This document shows, piece after piece, positions 36,476 to 45,701 of a DNA stretch of 64,000 bases. Numbering within the stretch: the first letter of the stretch is position 1; the number at the start of each line of letters is the position of its first letter. A program made the position numbers and the translations under genes. Below the pieces are notes generated by a model. It was not told the origin of the DNA. It saw only the letters and a list, made by a program, of their open reading frames with translations, and searched no databases. The DNA is from Bacillota bacterium (GTDB lineage Bacteria > Bacillota > Clostridia > Acetivibrionales > Acetivibrionaceae). The stretch lies in the NCBI GenBank assembly GCA_023398495.1, contig JAEWSG010000227.1, positions 8,677 through 72,676 of the forward strand. Reading direction: 5' to 3'.

Positions 36476-37683
36476 TGAAAAACCAGCCGTTGACGACCTT
36501 TGTATTAGCTCTAAAAAACCTTGGAAAACGATCTTTCAGGGCGAAATGCCTTGTTACAATTGTTGCTGTTTTTGCGTTTGTGATTTTTTGCGGTACATTA
36601 TTATCGCAAAGTTTAAGCTTGGGACAGAATTACCTGTCTGGGCGAATGGGTGCTGACATTATGGTGGTACCTCGGGGAAGTGCCTTGACTTTCCAGAATA
36701 CGCTTTTAAAAAGCAAGTCCAATACATTTTTTATGGAAGAAAATCTCGCGGAAAAAATTGCTGTAATACCTGGTGTAGAAAGGGTTTCATCTCAATTATA
36801 TATTGAATCCCTTAATGCAACCTGTTGCTCAGTTCCGGTACAGCTAATAGGTTTTGACCCCAGAACAGACTTCACAATAAAATCCTGGATGGGAAGCACT
36901 GTCAGCGGTGATTTGGCTTTTGGAGAAGTTGTGACAGGAAGCCGTGTGAATTCAAAAGTCGGAGAGGAGGTCTGGTTTTTTGGCCAACCGCTTAAGGTAG
37001 CAGCAACACTAGATAATTCCGGGATGGGTTTTGATTCATCAATCTTTATGACAATGGAAACAATGCAGCATATGGTAGAACAATCGGAACAGGCTGCAAT
37101 TCATCCTGTGGGAACAGGAAAAGACACCATATCTGCACTGTTTGTTAAATTGACAGCTAATTCAGATGTTTTAAGTGTATCAAAAGAGATAGTGAGTGCA
37201 TATCCTCAAACGGATGTTGTTGTGTTAAATGAAATTATGCAAAATATTTCAATACAGCTCAATAATCTAAAAGGATTGGTTTACGGAATACAGGTAGCAT
37301 CAGGGATAATAACGGGGTTGCTTCTTGCCGTTATATTTACCTTCACTACAAATGAACGCAAGCGAGAATTTGGATTACTTTTGGCACTTGGTGCTACCAG
37401 AAAAAAACTTGAAAGAATTATTGTGACAGAAACTCTGATTCTTAGTTTGTTAGGAGCATTATGCGGGGTAGCGGCAGCATGTCTGATTATGTTTGATTTT
37501 CGCATGCTGATAGCTGTATCATTAGGTCTTCCATATTTGCAGCCTGAAATGGATTCAATAATTATATTAGCTGCTCTTAGTATAATAATTCCTGTTCTGA
37601 TAGGTGTGTCAGCTTGCCTCTATTCTGTAATGTGCGTTGGACGAATGGAAACAAATACTATGATAAGGGAGTATGAAGGGTAA
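36472..37683 (+). CDS. ABC transporter permease, MacB/FtsX type
   Basis: This 403-residue permease has the MacB-like plan: one N-terminal helix (~28-48), an extracytoplasmic domain of about 210 residues, then three helices (~270-295, ~320-345, ~360-385). The FtsX core motif FTTNERKREFGLLLALGATRKKL is intact. Such MacB-type systems do not import solutes; they couple ATP hydrolysis to movement of the outer domain for export or signalling. It forms an operon with the DUF4418 gene upstream and the ATPase gene three bases downstream. Confidence 0.88.
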   Translation: MMKNQPLTTFVLALKNLGKRSFRAKCLVTIVAVFAFVIFCGTLLSQSLSLGQNYLSGRMGADIMVVPRGSALTFQNTLLKSKSNTFFMEENLAEKIAVIPGVERVSSQLYIESLNATCCSVPVQLIGFDPRTDFTIKSWMGSTVSGDLAFGEVVTGSRVNSKVGEEVWFFGQPLKVAATLDNSGMGFDSSIFMTMETMQHMVEQSEQAAIHPVGTGKDTISALFVKLTANSDVLSVSKEIVSAYPQTDVVVLNEIMQNISIQLNNLKGLVYGIQVASGIITGLLLAVIFTFTTNERKREFGLLLALGATRKKLERIIVTETLILSLLGALCGVAAACLIMFDFRMLIAVSLGLPYLQPEMDSIIILAALSIIIPVLIGVSACLYSVMCVGRMETNTMIREYEG

Positions 37684-38364
37684 ATGCTTAAAATAAAGCA
37701 GTTAAAAAGGGCTTATGACAGAAAAGACATACCTCCGTTTATTGCAGTGGACAATGTAGATCTTGAAATAATGCACGGAGATTTTGTTTGTATTATTGGG
37801 AGATCGGGCAGTGGAAAATCGACACTGCTCAATATGATAGCTGGTTTGTTGCGTCCTACTTCAGGTGAGATTTTTATAAACGGTTCTGATCTATGGTCAA
37901 TGAATGATAAAGATATGGCAAAAGTACGCAATTCAAAAGTCGGGTATGTGCCTCAGGGGATGAGCCTTCTTTCAAACTTAACGGTACTGGACAATGTACG
38001 TCTCCCGTTCTATTTGGATAAGAGAGAAGGAGATGGAACAAATCTTGCAATGAGTTTACTCAAACAAATGAGTATACAAGACTTGGCACACAGATATCCT
38101 GCCCAGCTTTCAGGTGGTGAAATGCGTAGGGCAGCAATTGCAAGGGCACTTATAAATAATCCTGAGATTTTGATAGCAGATGAACCAACCGGTGACTTGG
38201 ATGATCAAACAACAAAGGAAGTTATGAGCTTGTTTTCGGAAATACATATAAAGGGGATCACTATTTTGATGGTTACTCATGAATATGATATTATCAGTTA
38301 TAGTAATAAATTGTATGTCATGTCTTCCGGAAAACTTTCTGAAAAAAATAATACAGCTTGTTGA
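37684..38364 (+). CDS. ABC transporter ATP-binding protein, LolD/MacB type
   Basis: This 226-residue ATPase has Walker A GRSGSGKST (~38-46), the Q-loop (VGYVPQGMSLL), signature LSGGEMRRAAIARAL, Walker B ILIADEPTGDLD and the H-loop MVTHEYD. It partners the FtsX-type permease immediately upstream. All catalytic motifs are intact. No terminator was recognised after it; 162 bp precede nifJ. Confidence 0.93.
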   Translation: MLKIKQLKRAYDRKDIPPFIAVDNVDLEIMHGDFVCIIGRSGSGKSTLLNMIAGLLRPTSGEIFINGSDLWSMNDKDMAKVRNSKVGYVPQGMSLLSNLTVLDNVRLPFYLDKREGDGTNLAMSLLKQMSIQDLAHRYPAQLSGGEMRRAAIARALINNPEILIADEPTGDLDDQTTKEVMSLFSEIHIKGITILMVTHEYDIISYSNKLYVMSSGKLSEKNNTAC

Positions 38365-38526
38365 TTTTAACCCGCTCTTTTCAATTTTCTTGTTTATATG
38401 ACTTTCTTAAGAGGTATATATCAATAGGTTTTAGAGAATAAAAGCTCTGCAGCATAAATAATATTAGCTATTTGATTAAAAAGTTATAAGTATAACTACA
38501 ATTGCAAATGAAGGGGGAAAAAGAGG

Positions 38527-41500
38527 TTGAAAACTTTAAAAACGATGGATGGCAATATGGCTGCGGCACATGTTGCTTATGCGTTCACTGATGTTGCTGC
38601 AATTTATCCAATTACTCCGTCTTCCAATATGGCGGAAAACGTTGATACTTGGAGTACCGAAGGAAGGAAGAACATTTTCGGTCAAGAGGTTAAAGTGGTT
38701 GAAATGCAGTCAGAAGCTGGTGCGGCAGGAACTGTACATGGGTCTTTGGCAGCAGGGGCTTTAACAACAACATTTACAGCATCACAGGGACTATTGCTAA
38801 TGATTCCGAACATGTATAAGATCTCCGGAGAGCTGTTGCCCGGTGTTTTTCATGTGAGTGCACGTGCACTCGCTGCTCATGCACTGTCTATTTTTGGTGA
38901 TCAATCCGATGTAATGGCATGCCGTCAGACCGGTTTTGCACTTCTGGCGTCGGGAAATGCACAGGAAGTCATGGACTTAGGTGGAATAGCACATCTGTCA
39001 GCAATAAAAGGTCGTGTTCCTTTTTTGCATTTTTTTGATGGTTTCAGAACATCCCATGAAATTCAGAAGATTGAAGTAATTGAGTATGAGCAATTTGCAA
39101 AGCTCGTTGATTATGCTGCTCTTGATGAGTTCAGAAAAAGAGCATTAAATCCTGAACATCCTGTTACAAGGGGAACTGCACAAAATCCGGATATTTATTT
39201 TCAGGCAAGGGAGGCAGCAAACAAGTTTTATAACGCCATTCCGGAAATAGTTGAAAACTATATGGAGGAAATCTACAAACTTACAGGAAGAAGGTACAAT
39301 CTGTTCGACTACTATGGTGCTCCTGATGCCGATCGCGTGATAATAGCAATGGGTTCGGTCTGTGACACCATTGAAGAAACAATTGATTACCTTACAAAAA
39401 AAGGTGAAAAGGTGGGAGTTGTAAAAGTTCATCTTTACAGACCATTTTCTGTAAAGCATTTCTTAAATGCCATTCCGACAACTGCGAAGAAAATAGCTGT
39501 CCTTGACAGGACAAAGGAACCGGGTTCTTTGGGTGAACCCTTATATGAAGATGTTCGTACCGCCTTCTATGATGAGGAAGTCAGACCTGTTATAGTAGGT
39601 GGCAGGTATGGGCTGGGTATGAAGGATACAACACCCGAACAAATCATTGCAGTATATGACAATCTGAAAAAGGATGAAGTCAAAAACCATTTTACTATAG
39701 GAATTAACGATGATGTTACTTTTACTTCTTTGAGCCTTAGCCAAGAAGTGGATATAGTGCCAAAAGGGACTGTAAGCTGTAAATTCTGGGGATTGGGATC
39801 TGATGGAACTGTAGGTGCAAATAAAAACTCCATAAAAATAATCGGTGACCATACGGATATGTATGTTCAGGGATATTTCTACTATGATTCCAAAAAATCA
39901 GGGGGAGTAACCGTATCACACTTAAGATTCGGTGAGAAGCCGATAAGATCCTCTTACCTTATTAAAAAGGCTGATTTTGTTGCCTGCCATAATCCTTCAT
40001 ATATCGATAAATTTGAGATAGTAAACGATATAAAAGAAAACGGTACTTTTTTGTTGAATTGCAGCTGGAAAGATGATGAACTTAATGAGAAGCTGCCTGC
40101 AAGGGTAAAAGCATTCCTTGCAAAAAATAAAATCAAGCTGTATACAATAGATGCTTTTGATATAGCAGGAAAAATTGGGCTTGGAGCGAGAATTAACCTA
40201 ATTATGCAGGCAGCATTCTTTAAATTGACAAATATCATTCCGCTTGATGATGCTGTGAAATATATGAAGGAGGCTGCATTAAAAAGTTATGGTAGTAAAG
40301 GCGATAAAATTGTCAGCATGAATTATGAGGCAATCGATGCCGGAATTGCTTCTCTTGTCAAGGTGGAAGTGCCTTCAAGCTGGGTTAATGAGAGCAACGA
40401 AGCGGTTGATGATAACAGAGAGGTTCCCGAATTTATTAAAAATATTGTTGAACCTATTAACAGGATGGAAGGCGACGGTCTTCCGGTGAGTGCTTTTAAT
40501 GGTATTGAAGATGGTACTTTTGAAATGGGAACTTCAGCTTATGAAAAGAGATGTATTGCTGTAAATGTTCCTGAGTGGAAGCCGGAAAACTGTATCCAGT
40601 GCAACCAATGCTCCTACGTATGTCCGCACGCAGTAATAAGGCCTTTCCTACTCGATGAAGAGGAACAAAAAAATGCACCTGAAGGTTTTAAGACGATAAA
40701 AGCTGTTGGTAAAGAGCTTGCAGGTTATAATTTCCGTATTCAGATTAGTCCTATGGATTGTACCGGTTGCGGAAACTGTGCACAGGTTTGTCCGGCAAAG
40801 GGTAAAGCTCTTGAAATGAAGCCTGTTGAAACACAGATGGATAAGGTTGAATTGTGGAATTATGCAATGACACTATCTCACAAGCCTAACATGCTAAATC
40901 CTGAAACCGTAAAGGGGAGCCAATTTGAGAAGCCTTTACTGGAATTCTCAGGTGCCTGTGGAGGATGTGGAGAGACACCTTATGCAAAATTAATTACTCA
41001 GTTATTTGGCGACAGAATGATGATAGCAAATGCAACAGGTTGTTCAACAATATGGGGTGCGAGTGCTCCTTCAACTCCTTATACGGTGAATAAGGATGGG
41101 CGTGGGCCGGCATGGGCAAATTCATTATTTGAGGATAATGCAGAGTTTGGATATGGTATGTATCTTGGAGTTAATCAGATACGTGATAAAATAGCACAAT
41201 TGGCGAAGGATGCCATGGAATTAAATATTCCGGACGAAATAAAAGGTTTGCTTAAGGAATGGCTGGATAACAAAAATAACGGCAAGGCCACAAGGAAGAT
41301 AGCTGACAGGTTGGTGCCGGTTATTGAGAATTTCAGGTCAGAGGATGAAAAAGCAAATAAAATTATAAGAGAAATTTATGATAAAAAGGACTTTCTAGTC
41401 AAGAAGTCTCAGTGGATTTTTGGTGGTGACGGATGGGCATATGATATTGGATTCGGAGGCCTTGACCATGTTATTGCTTCCGGCGAAGATGTCAATATAA

Positions 41501-42051
41501 TCGTATTTGATACAGAGGTTTATTCAAATACCGGTGGACAGTCTTCAAAGGCAACACCGACAGGAGCTGTTGCTCAATTTGCTGCAAGCGGTAAAGTTAT
41601 GGGTAAAAAGGATTTAGGCTTAATAGCAATGACTTATGGATATGTTTATGTTGCACAGGTAGCAATGGGTGCAAACCAGAATCAGTTGATTAAAGCTGTC
41701 TGTGAAGCAGAAGCATACCCCGGACCTTCTTTGATAATAGCCTATGCACCATGTATAAATCATGGTCTGAAGCTGGGGATGGGATGTACACAACTTGAAT
41801 CTAAGAGAGCGGTTGAAGCTGGTTACTGGCATCTATACAGATACAACCCGCTCTTAAAAGAACAGGGAAAGAATCCTTTTACATTGGATTCTAAGGCACC
41901 AACTGCTTCCTTCAGAGACTTTTTACTAGGTGAAGTCAGATATTCTTCTCTTTCAAAGCTTCACCCCGATAAGGCAGAAGAGCTCTTTGAAAAGGCAGAG
42001 AAAAACGCAAAAGACAGATATGCGGTTTATGAGAACATGGCAAAAGAATAA
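38527..42051 (+). CDS. nifJ: Pyruvate:ferredoxin (flavodoxin) oxidoreductase
   Basis: This 1174-residue single-chain enzyme oxidises pyruvate with CoA to acetyl-CoA and CO2, passing electrons to ferredoxin; it is central to clostridial fermentation. In order it has the pyrimidine-binding domain (MDGNMAAAHVAYAFTDVAAIYPITPSS), domain II, a CoA-binding region and a linker. A two-cluster ferredoxin domain follows (CIQCNQCSYVCPH and CTGCGNCAQVCPAKG, ~697-760). The TPP-binding domain has CGGCGETPY and GDGWAYDIGFGGLDH..SNTGGQ. The length is normal. It starts at TTG 38527 with GAAGGGGG about ten bases upstream. It is followed by a strong terminator. Confidence 0.97.
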   Translation: MKTLKTMDGNMAAAHVAYAFTDVAAIYPITPSSNMAENVDTWSTEGRKNIFGQEVKVVEMQSEAGAAGTVHGSLAAGALTTTFTASQGLLLMIPNMYKISGELLPGVFHVSARALAAHALSIFGDQSDVMACRQTGFALLASGNAQEVMDLGGIAHLSAIKGRVPFLHFFDGFRTSHEIQKIEVIEYEQFAKLVDYAALDEFRKRALNPEHPVTRGTAQNPDIYFQAREAANKFYNAIPEIVENYMEEIYKLTGRRYNLFDYYGAPDADRVIIAMGSVCDTIEETIDYLTKKGEKVGVVKVHLYRPFSVKHFLNAIPTTAKKIAVLDRTKEPGSLGEPLYEDVRTAFYDEEVRPVIVGGRYGLGMKDTTPEQIIAVYDNLKKDEVKNHFTIGINDDVTFTSLSLSQEVDIVPKGTVSCKFWGLGSDGTVGANKNSIKIIGDHTDMYVQGYFYYDSKKSGGVTVSHLRFGEKPIRSSYLIKKADFVACHNPSYIDKFEIVNDIKENGTFLLNCSWKDDELNEKLPARVKAFLAKNKIKLYTIDAFDIAGKIGLGARINLIMQAAFFKLTNIIPLDDAVKYMKEAALKSYGSKGDKIVSMNYEAIDAGIASLVKVEVPSSWVNESNEAVDDNREVPEFIKNIVEPINRMEGDGLPVSAFNGIEDGTFEMGTSAYEKRCIAVNVPEWKPENCIQCNQCSYVCPHAVIRPFLLDEEEQKNAPEGFKTIKAVGKELAGYNFRIQISPMDCTGCGNCAQVCPAKGKALEMKPVETQMDKVELWNYAMTLSHKPNMLNPETVKGSQFEKPLLEFSGACGGCGETPYAKLITQLFGDRMMIANATGCSTIWGASAPSTPYTVNKDGRGPAWANSLFEDNAEFGYGMYLGVNQIRDKIAQLAKDAMELNIPDEIKGLLKEWLDNKNNGKATRKIADRLVPVIENFRSEDEKANKIIREIYDKKDFLVKKSQWIFGGDGWAYDIGFGGLDHVIASGEDVNIIVFDTEVYSNTGGQSSKATPTGAVAQFAASGKVMGKKDLGLIAMTYGYVYVAQVAMGANQNQLIKAVCEAEAYPGPSLIIAYAPCINHGLKLGMGCTQLESKRAVEAGYWHLYRYNPLLKEQGKNPFTLDSKAPTASFRDFLLGEVRYSSLSKLHPDKAEELFEKAEKNAKDRYAVYENMAKE

Positions 42052-42090
42052 GATGTGTTCTTTATAATGTGATAAATTAAATAATCAAAT

Positions 42091-42124
42091 AAGCCTGCCG
42101 TTTTTTCGGCAGGCATTATTTTTC
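42091..42124 (+). terminator. Rho-independent terminator after nifJ
   Basis: GCCTGCCG and CGGCAGGC form a perfect 8-bp GC-rich stem, followed by ATTATTTTTC. Confidence 0.92.
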
Positions 42125-42162
42125 TGCAGCATAAGGCTTAATACAACCATAGTCCCGTACTC

Positions 42163-42465
42163 CTACTCAATTTGCTTATGGGGTGTCTTTGATAACAATT
42201 TCTTGAAACCTATAATCAATATACCAACAACGATTAAAAGCAAAATTATAATCATAAAGGCAAATTTTAGTTGTGTAAATATACTTGCAATATTAGCAAT
42301 GGTATTATTACGTTTTGGATACCTTTGTAAAAGGTTGATTATTATAAAATTCTCCAGCCAATCAAAAAGCGTTGCACAAAAACCTACAAGACCAAGAAGC
42401 CAAGGTTTCTTAAGCTTACTACCTGTGCTCTTTAAGATTAGAGTTAAGGTAGTAAAGTAAAACAA
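42163..42465 (-). pseudogene. 5'-truncated membrane protein remnant
   Basis: A frame of 100 residues has two hydrophobic segments. The stretch GLVGFCATLFDWLENFIIINLL and a later LKFAFMIIILLLIVVGILI resemble the C-terminal half of a small clostridial membrane protein family of roughly 150-190 residues with a conserved D..EN motif. The N-terminal helices are missing: the only start is a TTG without a ribosome site, a stop codon lies about 13 codons upstream, and a decayed palindromic repeat begins right there (42468). Either a decaying gene or a chance frame is possible; the D..EN motif favours a remnant. Confidence 0.45.
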
Positions 42466-42467
42466 TT

Positions 42468-42529
42468 GTGTATGTTTTCGTCTACTAATTTCTATGAAAG
42501 GTCAGAAATTAGTTATGTTAAAAAGCACT
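42468..42529 (+). repeat. Decayed REPIN-like unit (copy E)
   Basis: It has the hairpin arms CTAATTTCT (42485-42493) and AGAAATTAG (42504-42512), followed by TTATGTTAAAAAGCACT, which is the end motif of the palindromic family. The left outer arm GTGTATGTTTT is only a partial match. Its left end coincides with the truncated 5' end of the membrane protein remnant. Confidence 0.5.
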
Positions 42530-42716
42530 CATGCTGCAAATTATCGTTGTATACCAACTATAGACACAAGATATTGATATTTTTGAAGAATCCGGGTATG
42601 CTAATGATAATAAATCAGTAGTAAATGAACATAACTGGTTTAAAGCCCTATAGCTGTGGTATAACTGGATTAGACAATCAGTGAATGCAAGAATATTACT
42701 TTCCGGGGGTAGTGTA

Positions 42717-43370
42717 ATGAAAAAATTTGCTTTTATATCGGATTTTGATGGAACACTTTCAACAAAAGATTTTTACCATATAATTATTGATAAATACATG
42801 GGTGTTGAGGGTAAAGATTTTTATCTTGAATGGAAGAAAACCAAAAAGATAAATGTAGAGTTTTTAAATAAAATATTTGGCTCTGTCAATTTAAGCGAAA
42901 AAGAAATATTTGATGAAATAATAAAAATACCTATAGATGCTCATGCCAAGGATTTTATCGACAGAGTTCGGGAAAATAACGGAGATTTTTTTATAGTCAG
43001 TGCAGGTACGTCTTACTATATAAAGATTTTACTTGAACATATGGGAATAAAGGATGTGCAGGTAATCTCCATGGAGGGTGTTTACAAAAACGGAGGTATA
43101 AAAATAATGCCCGATACCAGCAGCCAGTATTACTCGGATATTTTTGGATTGGATAAGCAAAAGGTTGTTGAGAGTATAAATAAGGATTACGAGTATATAT
43201 TTTTTGCTGGTGACAGTGAGCCTGACTTAAGGGCTGCAAAAGTTGCGGATATGGTTTATGCCAGAGGTGAACTGGTGGAATTGCTTCAGAAGGAAAATAT
43301 AAGTTTTACGGCCTTTTCTGACTTTAAACAAATAGAAAAAGATTTAACTGATAAGGGGTGGCTTAAATGA
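42717..43370 (+). CDS. HAD-IB family phosphatase (MtnX-like)
   Basis: This 217-residue phosphatase is of the haloacid dehalogenase fold. Motif I is SDFDGTLS (nucleophile D9, acid/base D11), motif II is IVSAGTS, and motif IV is FAGDSEPDLRAAKVAD. The closest recognisable group is the MtnX/phosphoserine phosphatase-like HAD-IB set, but the methionine-salvage role is not supported by neighbours. The next gene, a glycerol-1-phosphate dehydrogenase, overlaps by four bases. The substrate is therefore probably a small phosphorylated metabolite of a glycan pathway (inference). ATG 42717 has GGGGGTAG upstream. Confidence 0.82.
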   Translation: MKKFAFISDFDGTLSTKDFYHIIIDKYMGVEGKDFYLEWKKTKKINVEFLNKIFGSVNLSEKEIFDEIIKIPIDAHAKDFIDRVRENNGDFFIVSAGTSYYIKILLEHMGIKDVQVISMEGVYKNGGIKIMPDTSSQYYSDIFGLDKQKVVESINKDYEYIFFAGDSEPDLRAAKVADMVYARGELVELLQKENISFTAFSDFKQIEKDLTDKGWLK

Positions 43371-44437
43371 AGGCACAGATACATAGAATTTCTATCCCAG
43401 GCATTATGGAGGTAGGAGCTGGCAAACTTAAAGAACTGAATTATTATATATTAAAAGCCGGAATAAAAAAAATAACTGTATTTCTTGGAGAGGGAATTAA
43501 AGATTTATTTGGGGATATTATTTTTCGAACACTTAATGAAAACAGTGGACTTGAAGTGCTGGAATATACTGAATGTAATGAGAACTCAATGGAGTATATC
43601 ACCGGTAAAGCCTTTTCAATTCTATCGGGTGCAGAAGCCATTGTGGGAATAGGGGGAGGAAAGGTACTTGATGTAGCCAAATATATAGCCTTTTTAAGAG
43701 ATATTCCTTTTATCAGTGTACCAACATCTACAGCACATGACGGTTTTGCAAGTTCAGGGTGTTCTCTGTTTATAAATGAACGAAGAACCTCCGTTCATGC
43801 ACGTATACCCTATGGGATCATTGTTGATACTGCCATAATGAAGGAATCACCTGATAAGTTTATTTACTCGGGGATCGGAGATATTGTTTCAAAGGTAACA
43901 GCGGTATTTGACTGGCAATTTGAAGAGCAACAGGGAGTAACGAGAATTGATGATGTGGCTGCAATGATAGCAAAGAAATCTGTCAACAGCATAGTAAGAA
44001 TGCCATACACAGATATTAAGGAAGACTTTTTTATAAAGGAGCTTGTTGATTCCCTGACTATGAGTGGGATTGCCATGGAAATAGCTGGTAGCAGTGCTCC
44101 GGCAAGTGGAAGTGAGCATCTTATATCCCATGCCCTTGATAAAATGACCCGTAAACCTCAGTTGCACGGGATACAAGTAGGAATTGCAACTTATATTATG
44201 AGCATAGTTCAGAACCACCGCCACGAAAGAATAAGAAAATTTCTCACAGATACGGGCTTTTTCAGCTTCGTTAAAACTCTCAAACTTAATGCTGAAGATT
44301 ATGTAAACGCCATAGATCTTGCCCCAACCATTAAGCCCAACAGGATGACCTATATACATCTTCAGGAATATAGAGAGAAGGCAAAAAAAGTTATTTATGA
44401 AGATGGCATTTTAGTTGATATATTCAATATCTCCTGA
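43367..44437 (+). CDS. Glycerol-1-phosphate dehydrogenase family protein (AraM/EgsA-like)
   Basis: This 356-residue member of the iron-containing alcohol dehydrogenase superfamily is closest by motif to sn-glycerol-1-phosphate dehydrogenase. That enzyme reduces dihydroxyacetone phosphate with NAD(P)H to the archaeal-type enantiomer G1P. It has GIGGGKVLDVAK (NAD site), PTSTAHDGFASSGCS, and metal ligands in SGIGDIVSK (Asp), GSEHLISHALD (His) and QLHGIQVG (His). Bacteria that carry it use G1P in unusual lipids or glycans. It overlaps the HAD gene by ATGA and leads into a sugar-modifying cluster, so a surface polymer is the likely product (inference). A related 2-deoxy-inosose/dehydroquinate-like activity is less likely. 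Confidence 0.82.
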   Translation: MKAQIHRISIPGIMEVGAGKLKELNYYILKAGIKKITVFLGEGIKDLFGDIIFRTLNENSGLEVLEYTECNENSMEYITGKAFSILSGAEAIVGIGGGKVLDVAKYIAFLRDIPFISVPTSTAHDGFASSGCSLFINERRTSVHARIPYGIIVDTAIMKESPDKFIYSGIGDIVSKVTAVFDWQFEEQQGVTRIDDVAAMIAKKSVNSIVRMPYTDIKEDFFIKELVDSLTMSGIAMEIAGSSAPASGSEHLISHALDKMTRKPQLHGIQVGIATYIMSIVQNHRHERIRKFLTDTGFFSFVKTLKLNAEDYVNAIDLAPTIKPNRMTYIHLQEYREKAKKVIYEDGILVDIFNIS

Positions 44438-44584
44438 TGTAACCACCTCTATAAGAGATTATTAGCACTTGAATAATTTTGTAAAAACAGCTAAAATATT
44501 AGTATAGGTATTAAAAAATAAATAAAAAATGTAATAAAATTCGAAGGAATGCAATTGCAAGGCATTGTAGTAAGAAGGGTGTAA

Positions 44585-45700
44585 ATGAGTTATTACGATA
44601 GGGTTATAATTGGTGCAGGTTTATATGGGCTTTATGGAGCGTTGATTTGCGGTAAAAAAGGTCAGAAGGTTGCTGTTCTTGAGTGTGAAAGCGAACCGTT
44701 TTCACGTGCTACATATATTAATCAGGCCAGGGTTCACAATGGTTATCATTATCCTCGTTCATTTTCAACTGTCAGTAGTGTGGCAGATTACTTTCAGAAG
44801 TTTAACAGGGAATTTGAATTCTGTATTAATTCTTCTTTTAAAAAAATATATGCTACATCTTCTAAGTATTCATGGACCAATGCTGTACAGTTTAAGAAGT
44901 TTTGTAAAAACGCAAGGATCAAATGTACCGAAGTTGAACCTGGTGAATATTTTAATCCTCACATGTGTGATGGAGCCTTTGAAGTTGAAGAGTATACATA
45001 CGACTCAAAAATTCTTCAGGATTACTTTATTGAGGAAATTAAAAAATATCCCAGTGTTGAGCTTAAATTTAATTCCAGAGTACAGAGTATTAATAAAAGC
45101 GGAAGTGATTATTGCATAGACATAAACGGTAAAGAAAGCATATCTACAGGTTACATTCTTAATGCCACATATGCATCTACAAATCAAATCAACACAATTG
45201 CCGGCTTTGCTCCCTTTAAAATAAAGTATGAGCTTTGTGAAGTGATACTATGCCATCCGGGGAGTTACCTTAAAGACCTTGGAATAACCATAATGGACGG
45301 ACCGTTTTTTTCCATAATGCCTTTTGGTAAAACCGGTCTTCATTCGCTTACTTCAGTTACATTTACACCACACCTCAGCTGCCATGAAAACCTGCCTGTT
45401 TTCGAATGCCAGAAGAACAATCCACTTTGCAGCAGCACTGGCCTCTACAATTGTAATGACTGTGATTTCAAACCCCAAAGCTCATGGCCGTATATGTCGG
45501 GAATAGCTAAAAAATATCTGCGTGACAGAATTGACTTCAGTTTTTATAAGTCACTTTTTTCAATGAAGCCTATTTTATTGTCATCGGAGATTGATGATTC
45601 ACGACCGACTATAATCAGAAAGTATTCGGATAATCCGACATTTGTGAGTGTATTATCCGGGAAGATAAGTACAGTATACGATTTAGATGAGGTATTATGA
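44585..45700 (+). CDS. FAD-dependent oxidoreductase with a cysteine-rich insert
   Basis: This 371-residue protein of the DAO-like flavoprotein fold has a Rossmann motif GAGLYGLYGAL (10-20) and an acidic residue ending the second strand (VLECE). The conserved NQARVHNGYHYPRS segment (~46-59) resembles flavoproteins found in polysaccharide clusters. Residues 263-293 hold H263, C266, H267, C275, C282, C290 and C293, a spacing suited to a zinc or Fe-S site and not typical of the DAO family. The substrate is unknown. It starts a run of genes with overlaps or short gaps through 48387. GAAGGGTG precedes the ATG. Confidence 0.75.
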   Translation: MSYYDRVIIGAGLYGLYGALICGKKGQKVAVLECESEPFSRATYINQARVHNGYHYPRSFSTVSSVADYFQKFNREFEFCINSSFKKIYATSSKYSWTNAVQFKKFCKNARIKCTEVEPGEYFNPHMCDGAFEVEEYTYDSKILQDYFIEEIKKYPSVELKFNSRVQSINKSGSDYCIDINGKESISTGYILNATYASTNQINTIAGFAPFKIKYELCEVILCHPGSYLKDLGITIMDGPFFSIMPFGKTGLHSLTSVTFTPHLSCHENLPVFECQKNNPLCSSTGLYNCNDCDFKPQSSWPYMSGIAKKYLRDRIDFSFYKSLFSMKPILLSSEIDDSRPTIIRKYSDNPTFVSVLSGKISTVYDLDEVL

Positions 45701-45701
45701 T

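Noticed and set aside
42717..43370. Methionine salvage role (MtnX) for the HAD phosphatase
   Set aside because: No other methionine-salvage gene is nearby, and it is coupled to a glycerol-1-phosphate dehydrogenase-like gene.
44670..45119. A 149-codon + strand frame inside the FAD oxidoreductase gene
   Set aside because: It is out of frame with a protein that has a clear Rossmann motif and has no start signal of its own.
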